Positions 1-7,781 of a stretch of 64,000 nt of DNA are shown here, piece by piece; positions within the stretch are counted from its first letter, which is position 1; each line of letters starts with the position of its first letter. A program made the position numbers and the translations under genes. The notes beneath the pieces were generated by a model, which was given only the letters and a program-made list of their open reading frames with translations, did no database searches and was not told the DNA's origin. The stretch comes from Acidovorax facilis (GTDB taxonomy: Bacteria; Pseudomonadota; Gammaproteobacteria; Burkholderiales; Burkholderiaceae_C): NCBI RefSeq assembly GCF_023913775.1, contig NZ_JAMXAX010000012.1, forward strand, positions 1 through 64,000, in the 5' to 3' direction.

Positions 1-1435
1 CGACCTGGGACAGGAGCTGGTCGCCCATGTCGTGGCCCAGGGTGTCGTTGAGGTCTTTGAAGTTATCGAGGTCGATGAACAGCAGGGCGCCGAGGTTCTT
101 GGTGCGCTGGCAGGCGGCGATGGAGCGTTGCAGGCGGTCCAGCAGCAGGCGGCGGTTGGGCAGGCCTGTGAGGGCGTCGAAGAAGGCCAGGCGCTCGATT
201 TCTTGTTCTGCGCGCTTGCGGTCCGTGATGTCCATGGTGAAGCCATGGGACACCACCGAGCCATCGGGCTCGCGGTGCGGAATGGCATTGGTCATGTGCC
301 AGCGCACGCTGCCGTCGGGCATGCGCACACGGTACTCACACTGCCAGGGCACCAGCCTGCGCACCGACGTGATCGCCGAGCGCTGCACCTGAGGCAGGTC
401 TTCGGGCAACACCCGGAGCATGAGCACGCCGTGGTCGGCGGTCACCTGGCTCGGCTCCACGCCCATGAAGTCACGCACTGCATCGCTGATGTACTGCACG
501 CTGGTGCCGCCATCCGCATGCAGTCGGTACTCGTAGATAAAGCCCGGGATGCGGCTGGCAATGCGCTGGATGAACAGCAGCTGCTCGCGCAGCTGTTCGG
601 CCGCGCGGTGTTCGTCCGTCACGTCCTGCACCACGCCCATCACCACCTGCACCCCGTCGCGTGGCAACGTGCGCTGCACGCGCGACCGCATCCACCGCAC
701 TTCGCCATCGGGCCGGCGCCAGCGGTATTCCACATCCAGGCCGGCACCTGGCATGCGGGCCTTGTCGAACACATGGCGGTCCTCGGGCAGGATGCCGCTC
801 ACGGCGCGCTCGGGGTCCACCCATTCCTGCTGTTCGAAGCCAGCGATGTCGCACAGGCCGGGCGACCACAGCAGCACCGTTTCGCCCGGGTCTTCGATGC
901 GGCGCCAATGGCCCGTGCGGGCCAGGCTCTCCATGGTGTTGAAGACCTCGGTCTGTTCGCGCAGTTCGCGGCGCACTTCTTCCAGGGCACGTTCGGACGC
1001 TGCCAGCGCGGCACGCAGGGTTTCGGCCTCGGTGGCATCGCGCACAGTGACCACGATGCAGTCGCTGGTCACACGGCGGGCTGACAGATCCCAGGCCAGC
1101 AGCAGCCGACCGGGCTCGCGCACCACCTGGCGGCATTCGAGCGGCGCACCCACGCGGGCCACGCCTTGCAGTTGGTCCATTAGGGGGGTGCCCGCCAGCA
1201 GGTCAAACACCTCGCAGGCATCCGCTCCGGGGTTGCGCACCGCCCCCAGGCCGGGCATGCGGCGTGCGGCAGCGTTGGCAGCCAGCAGCAGCAGACGGCC
1301 GTGCTGCAACCGGAACTCCATCAAGGCCACCGGAACGGCATCGACCAGCGCCTGCAGACGCGCCTGCGCCATCGGCTCTATGTGGCCCTCGCCAACGGGG
1401 GCAAGGAGATCGGTCAACAGTTCGGACGAGATCAC
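1..1435 (-). CDS. PAS-PAS-GGDEF diguanylate cyclase (partial, runs off left edge)
   Basis: Reading leftward from a GTG at 1433-1435, the frame stays open to the edge. It encodes an N-terminal region, two PAS/PAC sensor modules (the second ends HGFTMDITDRKRAEQEIERL) and the start of a GGDEF domain (LAFFDALTGLPNRRLL, then LLFIDLDNFKDLNDTLGHD). The window ends before the GG(D/E)EF signature, so catalytic competence cannot be judged. The family makes cyclic di-GMP from two GTP in response to a signal sensed by PAS. No membrane segment is visible in the part present, so it is probably soluble. The start is uncertain: an AAAGG lies 14 nt before the GTG, and an in-frame ATG at 1370-1372 is the alternative. 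It is transcribed away from the mutS promoter region. Confidence 0.85.
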   Translation of the reverse strand, partial: MISSELLTDLLAPVGEGHIEPMAQARLQALVDAVPVALMEFRLQHGRLLLLAANAAARRMPGLGAVRNPGADACEVFDLLAGTPLMDQLQGVARVGAPLECRQVVREPGRLLLAWDLSARRVTSDCIVVTVRDATEAETLRAALAASERALEEVRRELREQTEVFNTMESLARTGHWRRIEDPGETVLLWSPGLCDIAGFEQQEWVDPERAVSGILPEDRHVFDKARMPGAGLDVEYRWRRPDGEVRWMRSRVQRTLPRDGVQVVMGVVQDVTDEHRAAEQLREQLLFIQRIASRIPGFIYEYRLHADGGTSVQYISDAVRDFMGVEPSQVTADHGVLMLRVLPEDLPQVQRSAITSVRRLVPWQCEYRVRMPDGSVRWHMTNAIPHREPDGSVVSHGFTMDITDRKRAEQEIERLAFFDALTGLPNRRLLLDRLQRSIAACQRTKNLGALLFIDLDNFKDLNDTLGHDMGDQLLSQV

Positions 1436-1717
1436 GGTCGCTCTGAAACCTTTGAAGCCTGCGGTGGGTAGGAATCCCGCCTGCGCAAGGCGGGGCCGAG
1501 GGTCACAGCCAATGTGCCAGCATACAGGCAAGAGTATGTCAAAACGTAACGGACATTAAAAACCTGTGGCATTTGCCCAAGGGAAAACCCGGAGCCCTTC
1601 GTGCAGCACGGCGATGACCGTATCCGCCTGGGCCAACGGGCTCCGCCCTCAGCCGCATGCAGTGCAGGCCCGTGGAGCGAACTGCTACAGTCCACGCCTC
1701 ATTTCTCGGCCCCCAGC
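1436..1717. promoter_or_regulatory. Intergenic region holding the ancestral mutS promoter
   Basis: Divergent region between the PAS-GGDEF gene and the ancestral mutS start at 1718. It must contain the native mutS promoter. A TACAGT at 1684-1689 resembles a -10 element, but I see no convincing -35. Nothing else is recognised here. Because mutS was split by the island, any transcript starting here now runs into the island's left end. Confidence 0.4.
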
Positions 1718-1765
1718 ATGTCCGACACGCTCGAACACCACACCCCCATGATGCAGCAGTATTGA
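1718..1765 (+). pseudogene. mutS: mutS 5' stub left by island insertion
   Basis: ATG at 1718 encodes [15 protein letters not shown] and then TGA at 1763-1765. The last eight residues (HTPMMQQY) are the same as those of the intact mutS about 22 kb to the right, where the sequence continues [10 protein letters not shown] read this as the native MutS N-terminus, cut off where an element integrated. The stop codon comes from island DNA. Confidence 0.85.
1739..1758 (+). repeat. attL core direct repeat
   Basis: The 20 nt CACACCCCCATGATGCAGCA is repeated exactly at 23933-23952. After it comes G then TA here, and A then TA at the right copy. Base composition and content change abruptly just to the right, where AT-rich DNA begins. 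The repeat lies within the mutS coding sequence, which makes it the natural crossover region for the integrase at 22220-23749. Confidence 0.88.
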
Positions 1766-1810
1766 AAAAATTGAATTTTTCCCTGTGAAACGGGAGATTT
1801 TTGAGTTTTC

Positions 1811-1828
1811 TTGCTACATCCTGGCTAC
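1811..1828 (+). promoter_or_regulatory. Left integrase arm-type site
   Basis: Two TKGCTAC heptamers with a 4 nt spacer (TTGCTAC-ATCC-TGGCTAC), centres 11 bp apart, that is about one helical turn. The same arrangement, 16 of 18 bases identical and in the same orientation, lies at the other island end (23786-23803). This fits arm-binding sites for the tyrosine recombinase; binding is inferred. Confidence 0.6.
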
Positions 1829-1915
1829 ACAGGAATTCCGGTCCTTTCCGTTTCTTCACTTTTAGGACCCGCAGGTCAAAACTTCATCCTGTCATTAACT
1901 TGAAAGGATGAAAAC

Positions 1916-2359
1916 ATGACAAACAAAAAAGCTCTTGCGACTCTTGCCGCTCAACCGTGGAAGATCAGTGACATGCGCAATCCAAGCGCTGAGATGGAGG
2001 CGTGTGCACTGCGCCGTATTCCATGCATGGTGTACAGGAACCGACAGTGGAAAATCGACCCAGAGTACGTGTGCCCAGGGATTACTGTCTGGTCAAAGAC
2101 ATTCAGAGACCCAGACGTGACCAAGAACCCAGACATGACGGACCAGGAGCTGCTGAATAGCATTGCAGACTGGATGCCTTTCGGTGCACTCGCTTTCATG
2201 CCACCTTCTCACATCCACAGCACGGTGAGAGCAGCCCTGCGGACATCCGACTTTGAGGCAGCCAAATTGACTGCCACCAAGCTGGGCATGCTGTATTGGG
2301 GCGTCGATTTAGCGCTAACCTATACCTTTCCGAAGGTGGACTACAACCCATTGCCTTAA
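1916..2359 (+). CDS. Island hypothetical protein, 147 aa
   Basis: I do not recognise this protein. It starts MTNKKALATLAAQPWKISDM and ends TYTFPKVDYNPLP, with no signal peptide, clear membrane segment or known motif. AAAGGA lies 7 nt before the ATG. It is the first gene inside the left end of the island, and its sequence is more AT-rich than the chromosome nearby. It is convergent with the ArdC-like gene, and the two stop codons overlap (2356-2359). Its only visible upstream promoter sources are the 150 bp of island left end or read-through from the ancestral mutS promoter. Cargo or a transfer-related role are both possible. Confidence 0.7.
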   Translation: MTNKKALATLAAQPWKISDMRNPSAEMEACALRRIPCMVYRNRQWKIDPEYVCPGITVWSKTFRDPDVTKNPDMTDQELLNSIADWMPFGALAFMPPSHIHSTVRAALRTSDFEAAKLTATKLGMLYWGVDLALTYTFPKVDYNPLP

Positions 2360-3498
2360 TGTTGTGTGCCCCCTGTACTGGGCCCTGGTGCAGCATGCTC
2401 CGCTAGCGCCTCGGACACGGGCACAAAACCATGTCGCCGTACGGCGGTACCACGTCGTGCGGCCTTCCGGGCACTCAATAGCAGGCCTTCCACTCCCGAA
2501 GCCACCGCTTTTGGACAAAGGTTTGCTGAAAGCATGGCGGGTGCTGAATCAGATGCAGGCGCTGCTATCACTGGGGCACCGCCCCGCCCCATTACGAAAT
2601 CCACCATCCGACGCGCATCTTTGGCGGCCCGGAACACCTCATACTTGTCCTCCCGGAGCTTTTTCAGCCAGGCGCCTACATGCGCCGCGTGATTGTCCAT
2701 CGGAGTGGCGACGCCAAGCTCGGCACAGAGGCAAGCGCTAAAAATCTCGGCCCTCAGCTCCTCCTGCATATAGGCTTCTGTACCCCACACGCCGAACTTG
2801 CGATTGAGACGGTGCTCAGCACCCGTCCAGTGCCCCAGTTCATGGGCTAACGTCCCAGCAAACTCCTCCGCACTGGCAAACGCCCCTTCTGGCGGCAGCT
2901 GGATGAAGTCTCGGCCTGGGCCTGGCGCGTAAAAGGCCCGATTGCCACCATAGCGAATGTCCGGCTGCAAGCGTTCAACCAGCTGCTGCACGGCTTGCAG
3001 CGGGGTCCACGGGCGCTCTGGCTGAGGCAAAGGCGCCAAACCCTCCAATTGAGTCGCATGGAACACACGGTATTCCGTCAGGAATGGAATCTGCCGAGGG
3101 GAATCGGTGGTGCCCCCCTGCCCCTCTCGGGGCGCAGTGCCATCACCCGGCACTTCACGCCCCTTGGCATCCAGCATCTTGAAGAAGTACACGGGGGTGG
3201 ACTTGCTTCCCTTCCTGACCTTGGCGCCCATCGCGTTGGCTTGCTTGAACGTGAACCAACGGTTGTCAGAATAGCCTTCCGCTTGCGCAGTCATCATCAA
3301 AAGCAGGGCGTTGACCCCGTTGTACGGGCGCGAACTGCTGCCGTTCATGGGTACGCCCGCCGCTGCCACGTCTTGCCAGGGGCGTTGCCACGGTGCAGTG
3401 CCCGCCTCAATGGCAGCTATCAGCTTGTCCGTGACCTCCTGGTACAGGTCCCTCCTCACCGTGGGCTTGGAACGTCGAGAAGATTTGGCGTCACTCAT
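2356..3498 (-). CDS. ArdC-like antirestriction / zincin metallopeptidase
   Basis: A 380 aa protein with an N-terminal ArdC-type ssDNA-binding domain (RRDLYQEVTDKLIAAIEAG, WQRPW, then PYNGVNALLL) and a zincin-like domain with HELGH at residues 219-223 and a downstream EELRAEIFSACL helix. ArdC proteins travel on conjugative DNA and protect it from host restriction on entry. The start at 3498 follows GGAGG. It is the last gene of a leftward, fully overlapping operon headed by the relaxase, so it would be expressed with the transfer genes. The C-terminal 60 residues are basic and look unlike the conserved core. Confidence 0.85.
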   Translation of the reverse strand: MSDAKSSRRSKPTVRRDLYQEVTDKLIAAIEAGTAPWQRPWQDVAAAGVPMNGSSSRPYNGVNALLLMMTAQAEGYSDNRWFTFKQANAMGAKVRKGSKSTPVYFFKMLDAKGREVPGDGTAPREGQGGTTDSPRQIPFLTEYRVFHATQLEGLAPLPQPERPWTPLQAVQQLVERLQPDIRYGGNRAFYAPGPGRDFIQLPPEGAFASAEEFAGTLAHELGHWTGAEHRLNRKFGVWGTEAYMQEELRAEIFSACLCAELGVATPMDNHAAHVGAWLKKLREDKYEVFRAAKDARRMVDFVMGRGGAPVIAAPASDSAPAMLSANLCPKAVASGVEGLLLSARKAARRGTAVRRHGFVPVSEALAEHAAPGPSTGGTQH

Positions 3499-3685
3499 GG
3501 TACGGCCCTCCTTCCTCCACAACATCCTCTGGCCCCGACAAGTGCACTCCGACTTGCAGGCCGGAATCGGTCCACAGCTCTGCATGGAAATAGCTGGCCT
3601 CACCATCCAGCACGGCCTGCATCTCTTCTATGAGTGCTCGCGCCAGGTCAGGGGTCAGCGAGATAAATTGGGGTCTGCTATTCAT
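3491..3685 (-). CDS. Small hypothetical protein of the mobilization operon (64 aa)
   Basis: It begins MNSRPQFISLTPDLARALIE, is acidic and has no membrane segment. GGAGG lies 6 nt before its ATG. It overlaps the preceding 257 aa gene (ATGA at 3682-3685) and the start of the ArdC-like gene, so it is translationally coupled on both sides. I cannot assign a function. Its place between the relaxase operon and ArdC suggests an accessory role in transfer. Confidence 0.65.
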   Translation of the reverse strand: MNSRPQFISLTPDLARALIEEMQAVLDGEASYFHAELWTDSGLQVGVHLSGPEDVVEEGGPYHE

Positions 3686-4455
3686 AGGACACCTCCCGCA
3701 CTGTCACCGCCCAGCGAGTCCAGGAACCGCATCAAAGCATCGTCGTCATTCACGCGCATGCGCAACCCCAGCGTCCGACTGCCAATGGAAACCTCCATCG
3801 CGGCGGTCTGCGGCAAACTGCGCGGCGTCAAAAGGTCTGCAAGACCGAGGGGCGCTGCTGGTGCGCTGCCCATTGCGGCCCCCTCACTGAGACAGAAATA
3901 TTCCTGCGTAGCAGGACTCAACCGCTCGTAGCGGATAGGGCGCTGATCCATGGGGCACAGCACTGCCGCGTTCGGGGCCAATGAAAAGTCGCGCCCACAT
4001 GTGACGGCTTCGGTGGCTGCCTCGATATGGGTTTCGCGCAGACCAAGACCTGCAATAAGCAGCACCGATGGGTCGATATCGAAAACGAGTGCACACGCTT
4101 TCTCGGCGCGATTTCGCAGCACAACAAAACACCACCACCGCTGTCCACCAGAACTGCACACCAAAAAGTACTCTGGCGGCACGGCTTCCAAGAACGGGAT
4201 GGCCAACACGGTTTCGCTCGGAAACCAGTGCAGTAGGTCGAGTGCCAGGTAGGCGACTTCCATCCCAAAGCAATTGCCAAGGGGCGGCGACTGCGTGGCG
4301 ACCGTAGGCGACAAGCGTTCAAGCCAAGCAAAACTGGCTGGATCGTGCACGCGATGAAAGTAATGCGCAGGCATCCAGACCTTGGGTGCCGCAGGCAGTA
4401 CCACAGCAGCTTGGGGCTGCTCTCTTGTTGGAGAAAGTGTGCTCATTACTTGCAT
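3682..4455 (-). CDS. Hypothetical protein of the mobilization operon (257 aa)
   Basis: It starts MQVMSTLSPTREQPQAAVV after GGAGAG and has no signal peptide. A central hydrophobic, cysteine- and tryptophan-bearing stretch (YFLVCSSGGQRWWCFVVL) looks like buried beta-structure rather than a membrane span. No family is recognised. It overlaps its upstream neighbour by 10 nt and its downstream neighbour by 4 nt, so it is a full member of the relaxase operon. Confidence 0.7.
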   Translation of the reverse strand: MQVMSTLSPTREQPQAAVVLPAAPKVWMPAHYFHRVHDPASFAWLERLSPTVATQSPPLGNCFGMEVAYLALDLLHWFPSETVLAIPFLEAVPPEYFLVCSSGGQRWWCFVVLRNRAEKACALVFDIDPSVLLIAGLGLRETHIEAATEAVTCGRDFSLAPNAAVLCPMDQRPIRYERLSPATQEYFCLSEGAAMGSAPAAPLGLADLLTPRSLPQTAAMEVSIGSRTLGLRMRVNDDDALMRFLDSLGGDSAGGVL

Positions 4456-4682
4456 GTCCACTCTCCTTCCACTTCCGGGGTCACCGGAGCGGGTGCACGC
4501 ACCCAATCCCGACGGGTCGGAGCACGCGACACAGGCCGTGGAGGAATCGGAATGCCAAAGTGCCTGCGCTCCAACGTACGGACAGCATCACGGGCGTGAG
4601 GGCTCCATTGCCCCGCTTGAATGCCTGGCGGTCGGGTTACAAAAATTGCGGCGATGAGCTGGAACAGAAGTGATATCAGCAT
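4446..4682 (-). CDS. Small membrane or secreted protein of the mobilization operon (78 aa)
   Basis: AAGGAG precedes ATG at 4682. The first 16 residues (MLISLLFQLIAAIFVT) form a hydrophobic segment with the look of a membrane anchor, followed by a proline- and arginine-rich tail. It overlaps the end of the relaxase gene by 7 nt and the next gene by 10 nt. No family is recognised. A membrane anchor made with the relaxase could help dock the complex to a helper element's secretion channel; that is inference only. Confidence 0.6.
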   Translation of the reverse strand: MLISLLFQLIAAIFVTRPPGIQAGQWSPHARDAVRTLERRHFGIPIPPRPVSRAPTRRDWVRAPAPVTPEVEGEWTCK

Positions 4683-5692
4683 GGTTTGTCTCCTTGAATA
4701 AAGCCGTCCGAGACATGCGAGACCTCGGGCTGCGGGGTTGAACGGTGGATGGGACTCGTGGGTCCGCAGGCGCCGGATGAGCGCCGGGCGATGACTCCCG
4801 CGACTGAAAAATCCCGTGTCAGCACATCGCTGGCGGGCGTCCAGATACGGGGTGTGATGGGGGTGGCAGGTGCCGTGGGCACGATGGTGGCGCTGGACGC
4901 ACTACCCGCCCGTTTGGCATCGCGCTCTGCCAAGGCTTCGGTAATGGTGCTGGTCAAGTCCACAATCTGGGACTGCACCCGCGCCACATCGGCGCGAACC
5001 TTGGTCAGTTCGACCTGGGTCTGCACCCAAGCGTTGTATTCCGCGCGCGCATTCCAAGCTTCTGCGTTGGCATGGGTCCGACGCCCCTGGTGCACCGTGG
5101 CGGGGAGGTCAATGCCTCGGCCCAGATTGCTGCGATGGTCTATGCGCTCAACGCGCCCAGCACTCTCCAAGGCCGCATTGCAGGCATTGGCCCAGGCTTC
5201 GCGCCATCGAGTCACCAAGGCGGGACTGTTCCAGTCCCGACGCTTGCCACCAAAGCCTTCTGCCTCTACGTCGCGCAGCGTCAGCATGATGTGGGCATGG
5301 GGGTTGCCGGTCTTTGCGTGCAGCGCAATGTCCGCGACCATGCCCAAACTCACAAAGTGCTCGTTCACGTACCCGTGAAGGAGCGCAATGTGCTGCGCAT
5401 GGGTAAGTTCGATGGGGAGTGCAACCTCGACCTCGCGGGCCAACTGACTGTTGGCCCTTGTCTCTATGGCTTCGACCTGATTCCACAGCTGTGGGCGGTC
5501 AAAAACCCAAGCGGCGGCACCCTGCGGTGCAAGGATTGCGCGGTATGCCACTTCGCGTTTGCGGGTGCTGTTGAACACAAGCCCCGTGCGGGCACAACTG
5601 AACCGCATACCTGCCCGATAGGCCGCTGCGGCGACCGCGTTACCGCCGTCGCTGCGCGTGATGACCTGTGCTGCAAAATGAAATATCGCCAT
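4676..5692 (-). CDS. mobA: MobA/MobL-family relaxase (MobQ type)
   Basis: A 338 aa protein. Conserved relaxase parts are visible: AVAAAAYRAG near the N-terminus (Tyr25 is the candidate nicking tyrosine region) and the metal-binding motif HAKTGNPHAHIMLTLR with His125, His132 and His134. A coiled, alanine- and glutamate-rich stretch follows at about 240-300. The long C-terminal primase or helicase of larger MobA proteins is missing. The enzyme would nick one strand at oriT and pilot it into a recipient through another element's type IV system. The start at 5692 follows AAAGGAGG, which lies in the arm of an inverted repeat (5700-5723). It heads the five-gene operon that ends in ArdC. Confidence 0.88.
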   Translation of the reverse strand: MAIFHFAAQVITRSDGGNAVAAAAYRAGMRFSCARTGLVFNSTRKREVAYRAILAPQGAAAWVFDRPQLWNQVEAIETRANSQLAREVEVALPIELTHAQHIALLHGYVNEHFVSLGMVADIALHAKTGNPHAHIMLTLRDVEAEGFGGKRRDWNSPALVTRWREAWANACNAALESAGRVERIDHRSNLGRGIDLPATVHQGRRTHANAEAWNARAEYNAWVQTQVELTKVRADVARVQSQIVDLTSTITEALAERDAKRAGSASSATIVPTAPATPITPRIWTPASDVLTRDFSVAGVIARRSSGACGPTSPIHRSTPQPEVSHVSDGFIQGDKPC

Positions 5693-5699
5693 CGCCCCT

Positions 5700-5723
5700 C
5701 CTTTGCCGACGATCGGGCAAAGG
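5700..5723. repeat. Inverted repeat over the mobA ribosome-binding site
   Basis: CCTTTGCC and GGCAAAGG arms, separated by 8 nt, lie 8-31 nt upstream of the mobA start. The Shine-Dalgarno bases of mobA (AAAGGAGG on the minus strand) overlap one arm. It could be a relaxase or repressor operator, or an RNA hairpin that hides the ribosome-binding site. Confidence 0.5.
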
Positions 5724-5805
5724 TGGTGGCGATGGCGCTGCGTGTGTCCGCGATTGGCGGCACAGGCTCTTGCAGCGGCTGTTTTCAAGGCCCCGCCGGG
5801 CGCAC

Positions 5806-5833
5806 ACAAACGGAGTTTGTATAAGTGCGCTTG
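5806..5833 (+). other. Candidate oriT with MobQ-type nic site
   Basis: ACAAAC-GGA-GTTTGT (5806-5820) is followed at once by ATAAGTGCGCTTG. The MobQ family nic regions I know (RSF1010/R1162, pSC101, pTF1) have an inverted repeat followed by a TAARTGCGCCCT-like sequence, and TAAGTGCGC here matches the first nine bases. It lies between the relaxase and the divergent TraD-like gene, the usual place. The exact nick position is not determined. Confidence 0.75.
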
Positions 5834-5939
5834 TGGGGCTTGCCTTCCCTGTAATGCTTGACTGTCTCCATCTCAAACTGCCAGATTGAATTGCCCTCTG
5901 CAATAAGAAGGAGGGCAGAACAATCACAGGGAGACAAAC

Positions 5940-6389
5940 ATGACCGTTCAACATCAAAAAACAACCGCTCAGCCAAGCGCCCCGCACTCACTGGCGCGGT
6001 TGCGTGTGCGTGAAGCAGCACTCCGGCATCAAGCTGCGCAATTGCAGGCTCGGGCTGAGCATCTGGACCGCGTGGGGCGAGCACATGCGCGGCACTTACA
6101 ACGGCGCATCGACGCTCACGAAAAAATCGTTCTCGGTGCCTTGGTCAAGAAAGCAGGGCTCGACATCCCGCATTCCGAAGCCCATCAACCACCAAACGAC
6201 GACGATTCGACGCCGTTGCGTGGTGGACTCGCCGCCCAATCGACGGCATACGACCGCGCCCTGATCCTCGGAGCGCTGTTGTGGCTGGAATCAACGCTGA
6301 ATCAACCAGAGAACGACGTCGTTTCAGTGCCGAATCGGCAGCGTCTGCGCGACGACGGGCTGCAAGCGCTGAAAAAGACCAAGCGCTGA
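5940..6389 (+). CDS. TraD-like conjugal transfer accessory protein
   Basis: A 149 aa protein with a long basic N-terminal helix (about residues 18-60, possible coiled coil), then HEKIVLGALVKKAGL (60-74) and, after an acidic linker, YDRALILGALLWLE (104-117). The pair 'LGALVxKAGL' and 'DRAxLLGALL' is the signature I know from the small TraD family of Ti-type and MobQ mobilization regions (not the coupling ATPase). These proteins help the relaxase at oriT. GGGAGAC precedes the start. It faces away from mobA, with the candidate oriT between them. Confidence 0.7.
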   Translation: MTVQHQKTTAQPSAPHSLARLRVREAALRHQAAQLQARAEHLDRVGRAHARHLQRRIDAHEKIVLGALVKKAGLDIPHSEAHQPPNDDDSTPLRGGLAAQSTAYDRALILGALLWLESTLNQPENDVVSVPNRQRLRDDGLQALKKTKR

Positions 6390-6582
6390 CAACCTTCGCC
6401 GGTTGAAGTGCCAATGCTCCGCAGGCGACCAGGTGGTATCAAAGTGATATCACCTCTATTCCTTGGCTCGTACGACACACCCAAAATCACAAGGCGTGTA
6501 ACCCCCGGGCGATGCACCGGAGCATAGGTGCGACGGGGCTTCGCCCCACACCATGGAAAGTCTTGAACTTTCCTGATGGTTC
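6390..6582. repeat. Intergenic hairpins between traD-like and rep genes
   Basis: Convergent intergenic region. It contains a near-palindrome, GGTGGTATCA-AAG-TGATATCACC (6431-6453), then a GGGGC-TTC-GCCCC hairpin and a GGAAAGT-CTTGA-ACTTTCC hairpin near 6554-6572. The last two lie just past the rep stop codon and may end transcription, though no T-tract follows. The near-palindrome may be an operator or part of a replication origin. No iterons were seen. Confidence 0.45.
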
Positions 6583-7680
6583 TTAGAGCGCGAACTCCAT
6601 ACCCTCCAACTCCGCACTGGGCGCCGGTTCCTGCCGATTGGCGGTGGGCGTGGCAACGACATTGGTGGGCGTGGTAGCGACTGGGGGGGTGGTGCCAGCG
6701 GGCGCGGTGGGGGTTGCAGCGGTGTGCGCACCGCTCACACTCTGAGCATCTTGCTCGGCTTGCGCAAGGGTGCCCGCGAACCGGGGCTTGCGAACCAGCA
6801 GTTGCTTGCCGTCCGCAGACAGGTCACAAGACCATCCCCGCAACTCGCCAACTTCCTTGATAGCCTGACGCAAGGTGCGCATCCGGTCTTTTCGGGCATC
6901 TGCATGGGCTGGTGGGCCTCCCCACACATTGACCAGCAGTTTATCGAGACCGATGGACTTACGCTCCACGGGCGACGCCCACGCACAAAGCCAAGCATGC
7001 AGCCGCTTGGCCGGTTTGCTCTTCAATGAGCGATGCTCTCGCATGTTGACCCAGGCAACGCCCTGGCGCCGCACGGCGAACCAAGCTGCTTCAACGCTTA
7101 TCGCTATCCGCACATGGGTGTCTGAACATGTGAACGCCAGGAACCGACTAGCCCCCTCCCCCGTATGGCTGGGGCCATGCATCTGTCGATGCACGGTGAG
7201 CTGGGAAAGCCTATTGAGAGATGCGAGCACGCTCCGCGCATTGGTGCCGGTGCGCGTCAAGCCTATGCCGTGCGCAACGTCAGACAGTTTGACCACCACC
7301 AACGAAATGCCTTGGTCGCTCCACAGCCCCGAAGCGCCAAGCGCTGCGCAGTACACGGGGTATCTCTCATGGTCAGGCGCCAGGTGCACCCGATTACCAG
7401 CAGCCATCAACTGGCACAGGTGCAGAAACACCGCCTGGTCAACGATGTTCAAGGCCTCTGGACTGCGGAAGACGTACTCCACCCGCTGCTTTTGGATGGT
7501 CGTCTCGTACTCGATTTCCAGTGGGACAACCGGCGCCCCATTTTGGGTTGGCCGAAACAGCCCCTGCGCGAAGATGACTGCGGGCCACACGGGGGCGTGG
7601 TCCATGTAATCGACCACGTAGCGGCTGGCGTCGCTCGGACAACGCGGCTGGGGCGATGTGGTTTTTTTTAGTTTGCTCAT
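6583..7680 (-). CDS. RepC-like replication initiator (IncQ-like)
   Basis: A 365 aa protein starting MSKLKKTTSPQPR after AAAGGAG. The middle (SDVAHGIGLTRTGTNARSVL, then KRLHAWLCAWASP, then KDRMRTLRQAIKEVGELRGW) resembles the paired winged-helix fold of IncQ RepC-type initiators. The last 50 residues are a low-complexity tail of threonine, alanine and proline. A RepC-like protein beside MobQ and TraD-like genes fits an element that can replicate briefly after excision or transfer. The assignment rests on pattern and context; another plasmid Rep family is possible. No iterons are visible next to it. Confidence 0.6.
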   Translation of the reverse strand: MSKLKKTTSPQPRCPSDASRYVVDYMDHAPVWPAVIFAQGLFRPTQNGAPVVPLEIEYETTIQKQRVEYVFRSPEALNIVDQAVFLHLCQLMAAGNRVHLAPDHERYPVYCAALGASGLWSDQGISLVVVKLSDVAHGIGLTRTGTNARSVLASLNRLSQLTVHRQMHGPSHTGEGASRFLAFTCSDTHVRIAISVEAAWFAVRRQGVAWVNMREHRSLKSKPAKRLHAWLCAWASPVERKSIGLDKLLVNVWGGPPAHADARKDRMRTLRQAIKEVGELRGWSCDLSADGKQLLVRKPRFAGTLAQAEQDAQSVSGAHTAATPTAPAGTTPPVATTPTNVVATPTANRQEPAPSAELEGMEFAL

Positions 7681-7781
7681 GCTTGCTCCTTTGTGCTGAT
7701 CCAAAGTAGCAAGCAGATTTAGGTTCACGCAAACATTCCGCCCCAACGCATCGTCATCGCCCCCCCGCCAGTGACCGCAAG

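Noticed and set aside
32..1084. Long open frame on the plus strand at the left end
   Set aside because: It is the reverse of the PAS-PAS-GGDEF gene, rich in His and Ala with no domain pattern. The minus-strand protein has clear PAS and GGDEF motifs.
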